From NCBI RefSeq assembly GCF_009742725.1, contig NZ_WPHG01000002.1, positions 558,001 through 622,000 on the forward strand: 64,000 bases of DNA, written 5' to 3'. Shown piece by piece: positions 37,124-45,756 of the stretch. The position numbers and the translations under genes were made by a program. The stretch's first letter is position 1; the number at the start of each line of letters is the position of its first letter. The notes below the pieces were generated by a model, which saw only the letters and a program-made list of their open reading frames with translations, had not been told where the DNA came from and did not search any database. The stretch comes from Nitratireductor arenosus (GTDB lineage Bacteria; Pseudomonadota; Alphaproteobacteria; Rhizobiales; Rhizobiaceae).

Positions 37124-38320
37124 TCAGCGACGACCCGGTGCGGCGTCGCGGGAAGCGAGGTAGATCACGAGTGCCGCGCAGAGCGCCACTGCGTAGAAGA
37201 CAAATAGCCCGACATAGGCGGCGGCCGGCCGGTCGGGGCTTGCGGCCGCGCTGACGACGCCGCCGGTGGCGAACTGCATCAGGCCGACGCCGCCAATGGC
37301 GAAAAAATTCATCAGCGTCACGCCGCGGCCGGTCAGGTGCGCGGGGAAAAAGGCACGCGCATGCGCCATCAGCATGCCGTAGCTCGCGCCGGTGACGCCG
37401 ATCACGACCAGCGCCGTCGCCGCGGCCACGATCGTTGCGGCCGGAACCAGCGCCAGAAAGGCGAGCGCCGTGAGACAGATCGTATTGCCGGCGACGACGA
37501 TCCATTTGCGCGTGCGAAAGACGGTGTCGAGCGGCCCGTATAAAAACGAGCCCGCCACCATGCCCAGCGCCATGAACAGCGTGACATTGCCGATCATGAG
37601 TGCGTCGGCGCCGTGCATGTCGGTCAGGAAGGGGCCGGCCCACAGGCCGCGAATGCCGATCGGAGGAGCGTAGTTGATGGCCGTCAGCGGAATGATAGGC
37701 CACAATACTTTCAGCCGCATCAGCTCGAAATAGCCTGAAAAGCCCGTCGAGGTGCCGTCCGCGGCCGGCTCGGGTTCCGGATCGCGCACGATCAGATGCA
37801 GCGCGGCGGCGGTTGCCAGCGTGATCAGGCCGAGACCGGCCATCACCGGGCGCCAGCCGAACAGCTCGGCCGAGGCGGCGAGCGGCGCGGCGCCCAGCAC
37901 GTTGCCGAGCGTGCCGATGCCGACGAACCAAGAGGTCAATACCGCGAACCGCACCGGCGAATATGTCTTGGCGAAAATGAACAATGGCGCCATCAGCACC
38001 GGCGAGCAGCCGGCACCGATCAGCACCATCGCCGCGACAATCATCCAGGGGGCACCGGCCAGGGAAAACAGCAAAGCTCCGCCGCCGGCGCCGGCGGCGA
38101 GTATGATCGAGGCGGTGCGGCGCGGTCCGAACCGGTCGAGCGAGACACCGACGATGAACTGCATCAGTGCGAAGGCGATGAACCAGGCGCCGGATGCCAG
38201 CGACAGATCCGCCTTGCTGGCGCCGAGCTCGCCTGTGAGTGCGGGCGTCAGAACGGCGAGGAAGGAACGGTAAAACTGCGACAGAATGTAAGCGAAGGCG
38301 AATGCGGCGATCCCGGCCAT
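37124..38320 (-). CDS. Major facilitator superfamily transporter
   Basis: 398 residues with 12 hydrophobic helices. The helix 2-3 loop has [13 protein letters not shown], the MFS motif A pattern, and the second half [10 protein letters not shown]. Charged/aromatic helix 1 ([18 protein letters not shown]) resembles nitrate/cyanate-type or sugar-acid MFS proteins. Start ATG 38320 ([15 protein letters not shown]) follows GGGACAAG. Substrate unknown. It is 97 bp upstream of gpt on the same strand. Confidence 0.88.
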   Translation of the reverse strand: MAGIAAFAFAYILSQFYRSFLAVLTPALTGELGASKADLSLASGAWFIAFALMQFIVGVSLDRFGPRRTASIILAAGAGGGALLFSLAGAPWMIVAAMVLIGAGCSPVLMAPLFIFAKTYSPVRFAVLTSWFVGIGTLGNVLGAAPLAASAELFGWRPVMAGLGLITLATAAALHLIVRDPEPEPAADGTSTGFSGYFELMRLKVLWPIIPLTAINYAPPIGIRGLWAGPFLTDMHGADALMIGNVTLFMALGMVAGSFLYGPLDTVFRTRKWIVVAGNTICLTALAFLALVPAATIVAAATALVVIGVTGASYGMLMAHARAFFPAHLTGRGVTLMNFFAIGGVGLMQFATGGVVSAAASPDRPAAAYVGLFVFYAVALCAALVIYLASRDAAPGRR

Positions 38321-38409
38321 CTTGTCCCATATATGCTGGAGCTCACAGCGCGATCCGTCGCGCCATGGCCAGCCGCGGCCGGCCCTGCCATAAAAGCTTA
38401 CAGAAGCAC

Positions 38410-38440
38410 GACGGCCCCGCACAATTGGTGCGAGGCCGTC
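38410..38440 (-). terminator. Terminator hairpin of the DEAD-box helicase gene
   Basis: GACGGCC-C-CGCAC (38410-38422) pairs with GTGCG-A-GGCCGTC (38428-38440), a 12-bp stem with one mismatch and a 5-nt loop, 20 bases after the helicase stop on the minus strand. No long T-tract follows. Confidence 0.7.
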
Positions 38441-38460
38441 AAATATTGGACCAGGGCCGG

Positions 38461-39825
38461 TCAGGCTGCCTTGGCGAAGCGTGCGCGCTGTGGGCGGCGG
38501 CGACGCTGCGGCCGGGTTTTGTCGGGGGCACCGGCCTCCTTGGCGGCGGGCCGGGGCTTGTGCTTGCCGTCATGGCTGCGTGCCGGCTTGAAGGCCTTGG
38601 CCCGCGGGCGATCCGTTTCGGCTTCGGCCGTACCCCGCGCCGGGCGGGGCTGCGGGGCGGGATCGGGCTCGCCGGTATGGTCGGCCATGATCTCGAGGCG
38701 GGTGCGGGCGAGCCGTTCGACGGCGCGCAGCTTGGCGCGTTCATCGGGCGCGCACAGCGTGATGGCGATGCCGTCGGCGCCGTTGCGGCCGGTGCGGCCG
38801 ATCCGGTGCACATAGGTCTCGGCCTCGTCCGGCAGGTCATAGTTCACGACATGGGTGATGCCGGGTACGTCGATGCCGCGCGCGGCGATATCGGTTGCGA
38901 CAAGCACGCGCACGTCACCGCCGCGGAAGCCGTTCAGCGCCTTCTGGCGCGCGTTCTGCGACTTGTTGCCGTGAATCACGGCTGCGGAAATGCCGTCCTG
39001 TTCGAGCTGGCGGGTCACCTTGTCGGCGCCGTGCTTGGTGCGGGAAAACACGATCACGGATTTCATCGCCGGCTCGGAGAGCAGTCCGGTGAGCACGACG
39101 CGCTTTTGCTTGGTGCGGGCAAGCACCACGTGCTGGCGGATTTCGGCCACGGTCGTTGCCTGCGGCGCGACTGAAACCGACACAGGATCCTTGAGCAGTT
39201 CCATGGCGAGCTTTTCGATCTCGGCCGGCATCGTCGCCGAAAACAGCGCGACCTGGCGTTTGGGGTGGGTTGCCCTCGCCAGGCGGCGCACATCGTTGAT
39301 GAAGCCCATGTCGAGCATGCGGTCGGCCTCGTCCAGCACCAGCCAGCGCGTCTCGGAAAGCCTGACATCGCCGGCACGCACCAGGTCGGTCAGCCGGCCC
39401 GGCGTGGCGACGAGCACGTCGACGCCGTCGCGCAGCCGCTTGGTCTGGCTGCTGCGCGAAACGCCGCCGAGCACCAGCGCGGTGGTGATGTGTGCCCCAC
39501 GCGAAAACAGCCGGAAGGCCTCCTCGATCTGCACGGCGAGTTCGCGCGTCGGCGCAAGCACGAGCGCATGCGCGGTCTTGGGCTGCCGACGCGCGCCGAG
39601 CGACATGATGGCCGACAGCACCGGCAGCGCGAAGGCGGCCGTCTTGCCCGAGCCGGTCTGGGCGATGCCGAGCACATCACGGCCCTTGAGCATATGCGGG
39701 ATGGCCTGGTTCTGGATCGGTTTGGGGTCGGAAAAACCGGCTTTGGCCAGCGCTTTCAAAAGGGCGCCGGCAATGCCGAGATCGGCGAAGCCGGCTTGCG
39801 GGTTCGCAGTATCGATATCTGTCAA
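38461..39825 (-). CDS. DEAD-box RNA helicase, RhlE/CsdA-like
   Basis: 454 residues. Motifs in order: FADLGIAGALLKALAKAGFSDPKPIQNQAI (Q motif), AQTGSGKT (I), PTRELA (Ia), TPGRL (Ib), VLDEADRML (II), SATMP (III), IVFSRTKHGAD (IV), LVATDIAARGIDVPGI (V) and HRIGRTGRNG (VI). The C-terminus is a basic, proline- and arginine-rich tail, probably RNA-binding. Start taken as TTG 39825 with AGAGAAG upstream, because no ATG precedes the Q motif. These helicases act in ribosome assembly and mRNA decay, often at low temperature. Confidence 0.94.
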   Translation of the reverse strand: MTDIDTANPQAGFADLGIAGALLKALAKAGFSDPKPIQNQAIPHMLKGRDVLGIAQTGSGKTAAFALPVLSAIMSLGARRQPKTAHALVLAPTRELAVQIEEAFRLFSRGAHITTALVLGGVSRSSQTKRLRDGVDVLVATPGRLTDLVRAGDVRLSETRWLVLDEADRMLDMGFINDVRRLARATHPKRQVALFSATMPAEIEKLAMELLKDPVSVSVAPQATTVAEIRQHVVLARTKQKRVVLTGLLSEPAMKSVIVFSRTKHGADKVTRQLEQDGISAAVIHGNKSQNARQKALNGFRGGDVRVLVATDIAARGIDVPGITHVVNYDLPDEAETYVHRIGRTGRNGADGIAITLCAPDERAKLRAVERLARTRLEIMADHTGEPDPAPQPRPARGTAEAETDRPRAKAFKPARSHDGKHKPRPAAKEAGAPDKTRPQRRRRPQRARFAKAA

Positions 39826-40287
39826 AATTCTTCTCTTTCGGCGGCTTGGCACCGCCTCTTGCGCGGCAGGGCGCAACCTGCCGTTAAAATGATTTCAAAA
39901 ACGACGAGGCGGCGGACCTGAGGCCACGCGCGGCTGCGCTGTCGTTCCGCGCGCAAACGCTCGCGGGTGATCGTTCACACCTGCCGAAGTGGGGAAGGGG
40001 AACCAGACGCAGCAAAGGCCAGTTCAGGCGGGCCGGTCGATGCCGGCCCTTGCGTCTGGCTGCCATATGGGGGAGTTCGGCCCGGAAAGCAAACGAATTT
40101 TCGCCGGCCCCGCATCGGCTTACGCGATTTCGGCCGCCTGCCGCGCGATTTCGGCCCGTTTTTCTGCTTGCATTTTGCAATCATTGAAGTGAGGATATTG
40201 CTGGTTGCCGACTACAGGCAAGGTTGGCGATGCCCGAGCGTCGAACCGGGGTCGGGCCGACGAATAAGGGGAGCGAAGGCCTGCAAG
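39826..40287. other. 462-bp intergenic region without a recognisable gene
   Basis: A perfect 7-bp stem CGGCAGG/CCTGCCG (39864-39883) lies in what would be the 5' leader of the helicase, and a direct repeat GCGATTTCGGCC occurs twice at about 40125-40160. Reading frames here show no family motifs. The leader position makes an RNA thermosensor or autoregulatory site for the helicase possible, but nothing shows it. Confidence 0.5.
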
Positions 40288-40632
40288 ATGAAGCTGCGGA
40301 AAATCTACGCCCATTTGGATTGCTGCGATCTTACCGTAGCCATCACCTGGTTCGAGGCGCTGTTCGACCGGAGCCCGGATGCTCGGCCAATGGCCGGGCT
40401 CGCCGAGTGGCATCATGACGCTGGCGCAGGGTTTCAGCTCTTCGAAAACGCCGCAGACGCGGGCAGAGGTACGCTGACGCTGATCGTCGACGACCTCCGC
40501 GGCGAAGCCGAGCGGCTGAACGCGGCGGGACTGCGGCCTGGCGAGGTCGAACCCGCTACCCGCGCTGAGCTTGTGCAACTGCGTGATCCGGACGGCAATC
40601 GAGTGGTGCTGGTCGAGCCCGCGGGCGCCTGA
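40288..40632 (+). CDS. VOC-superfamily protein (glyoxalase/bleomycin-resistance fold)
   Basis: 114 residues starting MKLRKIYAHLDCCDLTVAITWFEALFD after GGGGAGCGAAGGCC. The beta-alpha-beta layout with TWFEALFDR, FQLFENA, GTLTLIVDDLRGEAERL and RDPDGNRVVLVEP is that of a single-chain VOC protein. Metal ligands cannot be assigned with confidence. It may be a small-molecule binding or isomerase enzyme. Confidence 0.8.
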   Translation: MKLRKIYAHLDCCDLTVAITWFEALFDRSPDARPMAGLAEWHHDAGAGFQLFENAADAGRGTLTLIVDDLRGEAERLNAAGLRPGEVEPATRAELVQLRDPDGNRVVLVEPAGA

Positions 40633-40663
40633 GCGCGGTTTTCCGACAATCCGGTCTTGCCGA

Positions 40664-41212
40664 TCACGCAGCCCTGGCAGCCGCCCGCGCCAGGTCGCCC
40701 AGTCTGACGACCGTGTTCCAGTTGCGGGCGGTGTTGGGAACCTTGATGCCTTTGTCGAACTTTGCCGCCAGCTTCGAGAGCCCGAAGCCGTGCGGGGTAT
40801 GGAGATAGGCGACCCGGTCGACGACGGCGATGCTTTCGCCGTCGACGGCGTGAACGCGCAGGGCGGTCACGTCGGCGGCCTTGGGCTCGGCGCCAAGAAC
40901 AGCGGCGTGCAGGTATTTTCCCGCCCCGGTCGCCTCGGGGAACGGGTTTTGCGCGATCAGCCGCTCCCATTCGGCAAGGGAAACGAGGTGGATATCCTTC
41001 TCGAAGCCGAATTCGCGTGCGCAAATCTCGCTGATCGCGGCACGCACCGTTTCGCGCGAACGTTCGCTCACCACAACGGCGTTGCCGCTGTTGATATAAG
41101 TCGCGACATGGCGAAAGCCTGCTTCGGCGAGCTTGTCGCGCAAGGGCTTGACCGGCAGTAGCGTCTTGCCGCCGACGCCGCGGAACAGGACGATCCAGAC
41201 CGTGTCGCTCAT
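40664..41212 (-). CDS. DUF1697 family protein
   Basis: 182 residues. WIVLFRGVGGKTLLPVKPLRDKLAEAGFRHVATYINSGNAVVVSE, FVS-like DIHLVSLAEWERLIAQNPFP and the end AARNWNTV (TARNWNTVVRL) are the DUF1697 hallmarks. The start ATG overlaps the ilvA stop (ATGA), so it is translated with ilvA. Function is unknown; no signal or membrane segment. Confidence 0.92.
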   Translation of the reverse strand: MSDTVWIVLFRGVGGKTLLPVKPLRDKLAEAGFRHVATYINSGNAVVVSERSRETVRAAISEICAREFGFEKDIHLVSLAEWERLIAQNPFPEATGAGKYLHAAVLGAEPKAADVTALRVHAVDGESIAVVDRVAYLHTPHGFGLSKLAAKFDKGIKVPNTARNWNTVVRLGDLARAAARAA

Positions 41213-42480
41213 ATGATGAAGCCCGCCAGAACCTCGTTGTCGGTGATGTCCTGATAGGACCAGCCGGCCTGGTCGAAGCGTTTTCGCAGCGCGGCGAAAT
41301 TCTTCTTCTGCCTGGTCTCGATGCCGATCAGCACCGAGCCGAAATTGCGCGCCGACTTCTTCAGATATTCGAACCGCACGATGTCGTCCTCGGGGCCGAG
41401 CAGTTCAAGAAAATCGCGCAGCGCGCCCGGGCGCTGGGGAAAGCGGAAGACGAAATATTTCTTCAGTCCCTCGAAACGCAGCGCGCGCTCCTTCACGTCG
41501 GGCAGGCGCTCGAAGTCGAAATTGCCGCCCGATACGACCGCGACCACGGTCTTGCCCTTCAACTCCTTGCGCGAAAAATCCTTGAGCGTGTCGATGGTGA
41601 GCGCGCCGGCGGGTTCCAACACCACGCCTTCGACATTGAGCATTTCGATCATGGTCGCGCACAGTCTGTTTTCGGGAACCAGACGCACGTCCGAGGCGGC
41701 GAAGCCCTTCAACCGGCGAAACGGTTCGCGCCCGATCTCGGCTACGGCCGCGCCGTCGACGAAATTGTCGACACGGGCAAGTTTGACCCGGCGTCCGGCT
41801 TCCAGGCTCCTTCTGAGGCTCGGCGCGCCGTCCGGCTCGGCGAACACGAAGCGCGTCGACCAGTCGTTGACCGCGCCGTAGCGCGTCACGCCGGCGGCAA
41901 GCCCGCCGCCGCCGACGGGCAGCAGCATCAAGTCCGGCACCCCATCCGGCATCTGGCGCGCGATTTCGAGTGCCACCGTCGCCTGGCCCTCGATAATGTC
42001 GGGATGGTCGAAGGGCGGCACCATCAGCGCTCCGGTCTCGGCCGCATATGCCAGAGCGGCGGCCAGGCAGTCGTCGAAAAAGTCGCCGGTCAGGCGAATG
42101 TCGATGAACTCCCCGCCAAACGTCGTCGTCTTGTCGACCTTCTGCCGCGGCGTCGTCACCGGCATGTAAATCACGCCGGGCTTGCGCATCTGGCGGCAGA
42201 CATGGGCGAAACCCTGGGCGTGGTTGCCGGCCGAGGCGCACACGAAGGATTGCGGCGCGTCGGGACGCGCGAGCGCCTTGCGGAAGAAATTATAGGCTCC
42301 GCGGAGCTTGTACGAGCGCACCGGGGTCAAGTCCTCGCGCTTCAAAAAGACGCGCGCGCCGGTCTTGCGCGACAGGTGCGCGTTTTCCTGCAGCGGCGTT
42401 TCGGCAAACAGCGCGCGCAAGGCCTCGGCGGCTTCCTCGACGCCGGTGCCGAAGCCGGCGAGCCCAGAGTTATCGACCAC
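41209..42480 (-). CDS. ilvA: Threonine ammonia-lyase
   Basis: 423 residues from GTG 42480 (preceded by GGAGACGGGACGGATC). PLP lysine Lys58 is in SYKLRGAYNFF, the phosphate loop is PVGGGGLAAG and the substrate loop ASAGNHAQG. It converts threonine to 2-oxobutanoate for isoleucine synthesis. The C-terminal ACT-like domain (YFVFRFPQRPGALRDFLELL..IVRFEYLKKSARNFGSVLIGIE) is a single copy, as in biosynthetic enzymes with isoleucine feedback. Coupled to the DUF1697 gene by ATGA. Confidence 0.95.
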   Translation of the reverse strand: MVDNSGLAGFGTGVEEAAEALRALFAETPLQENAHLSRKTGARVFLKREDLTPVRSYKLRGAYNFFRKALARPDAPQSFVCASAGNHAQGFAHVCRQMRKPGVIYMPVTTPRQKVDKTTTFGGEFIDIRLTGDFFDDCLAAALAYAAETGALMVPPFDHPDIIEGQATVALEIARQMPDGVPDLMLLPVGGGGLAAGVTRYGAVNDWSTRFVFAEPDGAPSLRRSLEAGRRVKLARVDNFVDGAAVAEIGREPFRRLKGFAASDVRLVPENRLCATMIEMLNVEGVVLEPAGALTIDTLKDFSRKELKGKTVVAVVSGGNFDFERLPDVKERALRFEGLKKYFVFRFPQRPGALRDFLELLGPEDDIVRFEYLKKSARNFGSVLIGIETRQKKNFAALRKRFDQAGWSYQDITDNEVLAGFII

Positions 42481-42600
42481 GATCCGTCCCGTCTCCCGGT
42501 TGCGCCTTCGCGCCCTATTGCATAAAAGGCCGCGTCCCGCCACTGTCGGCGCGCCAAGACGACGGGGTCCGGCAGGCCAGGCCGCCGCTTAGATCGGGGT

Positions 42601-44067
42601 TTGCTTTTCGTGCAGAGCTTCGCCTTCCGCGCCGCGATCCATATAGCCGCGATATTCGGGATCTACCTGTCGCTGGCGATGTTGATTCCGGCCTTCGTCG
42701 ACCTCTACCAGGGCAATCCGGACTGGCGGGTGTTCGCGCTGTCGGCGTTTTTTACCGGCGGGCTGTCGCTCGCCGTCGCGCTCGCCACCCAGGGCAAGCC
42801 GCCGCCTGTCTCATCGCGGTTCGGCTTCCTGATGGTCAATCTGCTGTGGGCGACCACCGCGATGGTCGGCGCGGTGCCGTTCCTGGCCTCGTCCTTGGAA
42901 ATGTCGCTTGCCGACGCCGTGTTCGAATCGGTGTCGGCGACCACGACCACCGGCAGCACGGTGCTGAGCGGGCTCGATTTCCTGCCGCCGGGGCTGCTGT
43001 TGTGGCGATCGATCCTGCAATGGATGGGCGGCCTCGGCGTGATCGCGCTCGGCCTGTTCATCCTGCCGTTCCTCAATGTCGGCGGCGTGTCCTATTTCAA
43101 GATCGAATCGACCGATATCGAGGATCGCCCGTTCGAGCGGCTGTCGACCTTCACGATCAGCCTGATCAGCATCTATTCGGCGCTGACGCTCGCCTGCGGG
43201 ATCGCCTACGCGGCTGCCGGCATGAGCGGTTTCGACGCGCTCAACCACGCCTTGACCACCATCTCGACGGCCGGGTTTTCCACCCATGACGCCTCGTTCG
43301 GCTATTTCGCCCACAATTCGGCGATCCTGTGGATCGCGATCGTGTTCATGTTCATCGGCGCGCTGCCGTTTTCGATCCTGATCCTGTTCATGGTGCGGGG
43401 CCGGCTCGACGCTCTGCGCGACCCGCAGGTCCGCGTGTTCGCCGGTTATGTGGTGTTCTTCGCGGTGGCGACCGCCATTTATACGCGCATCACCACCGGT
43501 GCGCCGTTCTTCGAGACCCTGACGCACACCACCTTCAATTTCATGTCGTTGATCACCACGACCGGTTATTCGACGCATGATTATACGTCCTGGGGGCCGT
43601 TCGTCGTCGCCTGCGCCTTCGTTGCCACCTTCCTCGGCGGCTGCTCCGGTTCGACCTGCGGCGGTATCAAGGCCTACCGCTTCATCATCCTGTTTGAATT
43701 GATGGCCAACGGCCTGCGCCGCCTGGTTTATCCGAGTTCGGTGCAGACGGTGCGCTACGGCGATCGGCCGGTCGACGACGACATGCAGCGCGCCGTGGTT
43801 TTGTTCATCTCGTCGTTTTTCGTGCTGTGGGCGATCGCCACCGTGCTCCTGTCGGCGACCGGTCTCGACCTGATTACCGCAATGACCGGTGCGCTGACTG
43901 CGCTCACCAATGTCGGTCCGGGGCTCGGCGACTATATCGGCCCGGCCGGCAATTTCGCGCCGCTGCCGGACGTGGCGAAGTGGATCCTGTCGCTCGCCAT
44001 GATGCTCGGCCGTCTGGAGATTCTGGCTGTGCTGGTGATCTTCACGCCGGTGTTTTGGGCCCGCTGA
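42601..44067 (+). CDS. trkH: Potassium uptake protein TrkH family
   Basis: 488 residues with four M1-P-M2 repeats. The selectivity-filter segments are TTTTGSTVLSG, TTISTAGFSTHD, TTTGYSTHDYTSWG and ALTNVGPGLGD. It forms the K+ channel of the Trk system and needs the cytosolic TrkA, which is not in this window. Start is uncertain: TTG 42601 or GTG 42610, no clear ribosome binding site. Divergent from ilvA. Confidence 0.94.
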   Translation: MLFVQSFAFRAAIHIAAIFGIYLSLAMLIPAFVDLYQGNPDWRVFALSAFFTGGLSLAVALATQGKPPPVSSRFGFLMVNLLWATTAMVGAVPFLASSLEMSLADAVFESVSATTTTGSTVLSGLDFLPPGLLLWRSILQWMGGLGVIALGLFILPFLNVGGVSYFKIESTDIEDRPFERLSTFTISLISIYSALTLACGIAYAAAGMSGFDALNHALTTISTAGFSTHDASFGYFAHNSAILWIAIVFMFIGALPFSILILFMVRGRLDALRDPQVRVFAGYVVFFAVATAIYTRITTGAPFFETLTHTTFNFMSLITTTGYSTHDYTSWGPFVVACAFVATFLGGCSGSTCGGIKAYRFIILFELMANGLRRLVYPSSVQTVRYGDRPVDDDMQRAVVLFISSFFVLWAIATVLLSATGLDLITAMTGALTALTNVGPGLGDYIGPAGNFAPLPDVAKWILSLAMMLGRLEILAVLVIFTPVFWAR

Positions 44068-44260
44068 GCGACGCACCGAATCCGCCGGTCGCCGGGCAAA
44101 TCCGTGACAGCGCGCAAGACAACGTGTTCGTCCGCACCCCTTATTGCCGTCATGACGGGTAGACGCGGCCTGGACGATCTGCTTATCGAAACGGCACAGT
44201 CATGGAGGTCGGGTCCTGTCGGTCACAGCGAAATTCCTGAAATGTCTCGCTACCGGTCTC

Positions 44261-45385
44261 ATGGTCGCCTTGCTCGCGGGCTGCGCCAACAAGGGCGCGC
44301 ATCTTCTGGTCGGCACCGAGACGGTGTCGGCGACCGCGGCAGAGATCGCCGGCGAGCACCGGCTGTTCGTTGCCACAACCCGCCAGCGTTCGGCCGAACC
44401 TCGCGAGGTGTTCGACGGCGAACGCTCGCTGACGCTGAGCTATGCCGTGACCGACGTGACCGTGCCGGCGGTCCACAAAACCGGCGCGCTTGAGCGGCCG
44501 AAAAACAGTACGCGCGATCCGGCCAAGTATTTTACCGCCACCGGTGTCGGCGGCTATGAGGACGAGGCGGCCTTCCAGGCCGGGCTTGCCAAGGCGATCG
44601 CTGCGCGCGGGGGCAGGGCGCTGGTCTTCATCCACGGCTACAACACCCGTTTCGACGATGCCGTCTACCGCCTGACCCAGATCGTGCACGATGCCGGTTA
44701 CGACGGTGCGCCGGTGCTTTTTACCTGGGCTTCGCGCGGGCGCACGGTCGACTATGTCTATGACCGCGATTCCGCCACCACCGCCCGCGACGGTCTGGAA
44801 CGCACGCTGCGGCTGGTGCGCCGCGCCGGCGCGCAGCGCATCGACATCATCGCTCACTCGATGGGCAACTGGCTGACGCTGGAGGCGCTGCGCCAACTCG
44901 CGATTTCCGGCGATCGCGATATTGGCGGCAAGCTCGGCGACGTGGTGCTGGCGTCGCCGGATGTCGATGTCGACGTGTTCAAGAGCCAGATGAAGCGCTA
45001 CGGCAAGCCGGACAAACCGTTTTTTGTCATGCTTTCGCAAAACGACCGGGCATTGAACCTGTCCGGCCTGATCGCCGGCAACCGGCCCAGGCTCGGCGAA
45101 TATGCCGACGCCGACGATATCGCCAGCTACGGCATCGTCGTCGTCAACGTCACCGACGTCGAAGCGGGAGACCGGCTCAACCATACCAAATTCGCCGACA
45201 ACCCGGTGCTGGTGAAGCTGATCGGCGACCGGTTGAAGGCCGGCGACACGTTCGTGCAGCGCCGCACCGATCTTGCCGGCAATATCGAAAACCTCGCCAA
45301 GGGGCTCGGCCAGACCGCCGTTTCGGCCGCCAGCATCGTCATCACCACGCCTGCCGAGGTTCTTTCGACCGTGGGGGTGGAGTGA
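44261..45385 (+). CDS. DUF900 alpha/beta-hydrolase lipoprotein
   Basis: 374 residues from ATG 44261. The DUF900 core is RALVFIHGYNTRFDDAVYRLTQIVHD, VLFTWASRGRTVDYVYDRDSA, IDIIAHSMGNWLTLEAL (nucleophile Ser) and VVLASPDVDVDVFKSQM. A lipobox LLAGC lies near the N-terminus. The ATG leaves only eight residues before the lipid Cys, so the true start may be CTG 44216, seven bases after GGAGG, which makes a normal signal peptide. Coupled to the next gene by ATGA. Confidence 0.88.
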   Translation: MVALLAGCANKGAHLLVGTETVSATAAEIAGEHRLFVATTRQRSAEPREVFDGERSLTLSYAVTDVTVPAVHKTGALERPKNSTRDPAKYFTATGVGGYEDEAAFQAGLAKAIAARGGRALVFIHGYNTRFDDAVYRLTQIVHDAGYDGAPVLFTWASRGRTVDYVYDRDSATTARDGLERTLRLVRRAGAQRIDIIAHSMGNWLTLEALRQLAISGDRDIGGKLGDVVLASPDVDVDVFKSQMKRYGKPDKPFFVMLSQNDRALNLSGLIAGNRPRLGEYADADDIASYGIVVVNVTDVEAGDRLNHTKFADNPVLVKLIGDRLKAGDTFVQRRTDLAGNIENLAKGLGQTAVSAASIVITTPAEVLSTVGVE

Positions 45386-45756
45386 TGATGGAGGCCATGC
45401 GCGGTTCCGCACATGTGCTCGCCGTGCCCGACGCGGAGCGGACCGCGCGCTGGTGGGTCGAGGTGATGGGGTTCGAGATCGCCGGCCAACCCGAGGGCTG
45501 GGTGTTCGTGCGCTCGGGAAAGGTGACCATCATGCTCGGCAGTTGTCCGGACGAGATCCATCCGCGCGATCTGGGCGACCACCAATATTTCGGCTATCTC
45601 GAGGTGGCCGATGTCGACGCCTGGTTTGACGCGGTTTCGAGCCGCGGCGCCGACATTCTGTTTCCGCCCGCAGACCGGCCCTGGGGCATGCGCGAGTTTG
45701 GCGTGCGCACGCCCGACGGCCACCGTTTCATGGTCGGAGCGACGCTCGCCGGCTGA
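45382..45756 (+). CDS. VOC-family glyoxalase-like protein
   Basis: 124 residues. VLAVPDAERTARWWVEVMGFEIAGQPEGWVFVRSGKVTIMLGS, YLEVADVDAWFDAVSSRGADIL and FGVRTPDGHRFMVG match a one-domain VOC protein of the bleomycin-resistance/glyoxalase type. It overlaps the DUF900 gene by ATGA and is convergent with ade (adjacent stops). Substrate unknown. Confidence 0.88.
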   Translation: MMMEAMRGSAHVLAVPDAERTARWWVEVMGFEIAGQPEGWVFVRSGKVTIMLGSCPDEIHPRDLGDHQYFGYLEVADVDAWFDAVSSRGADILFPPADRPWGMREFGVRTPDGHRFMVGATLAG

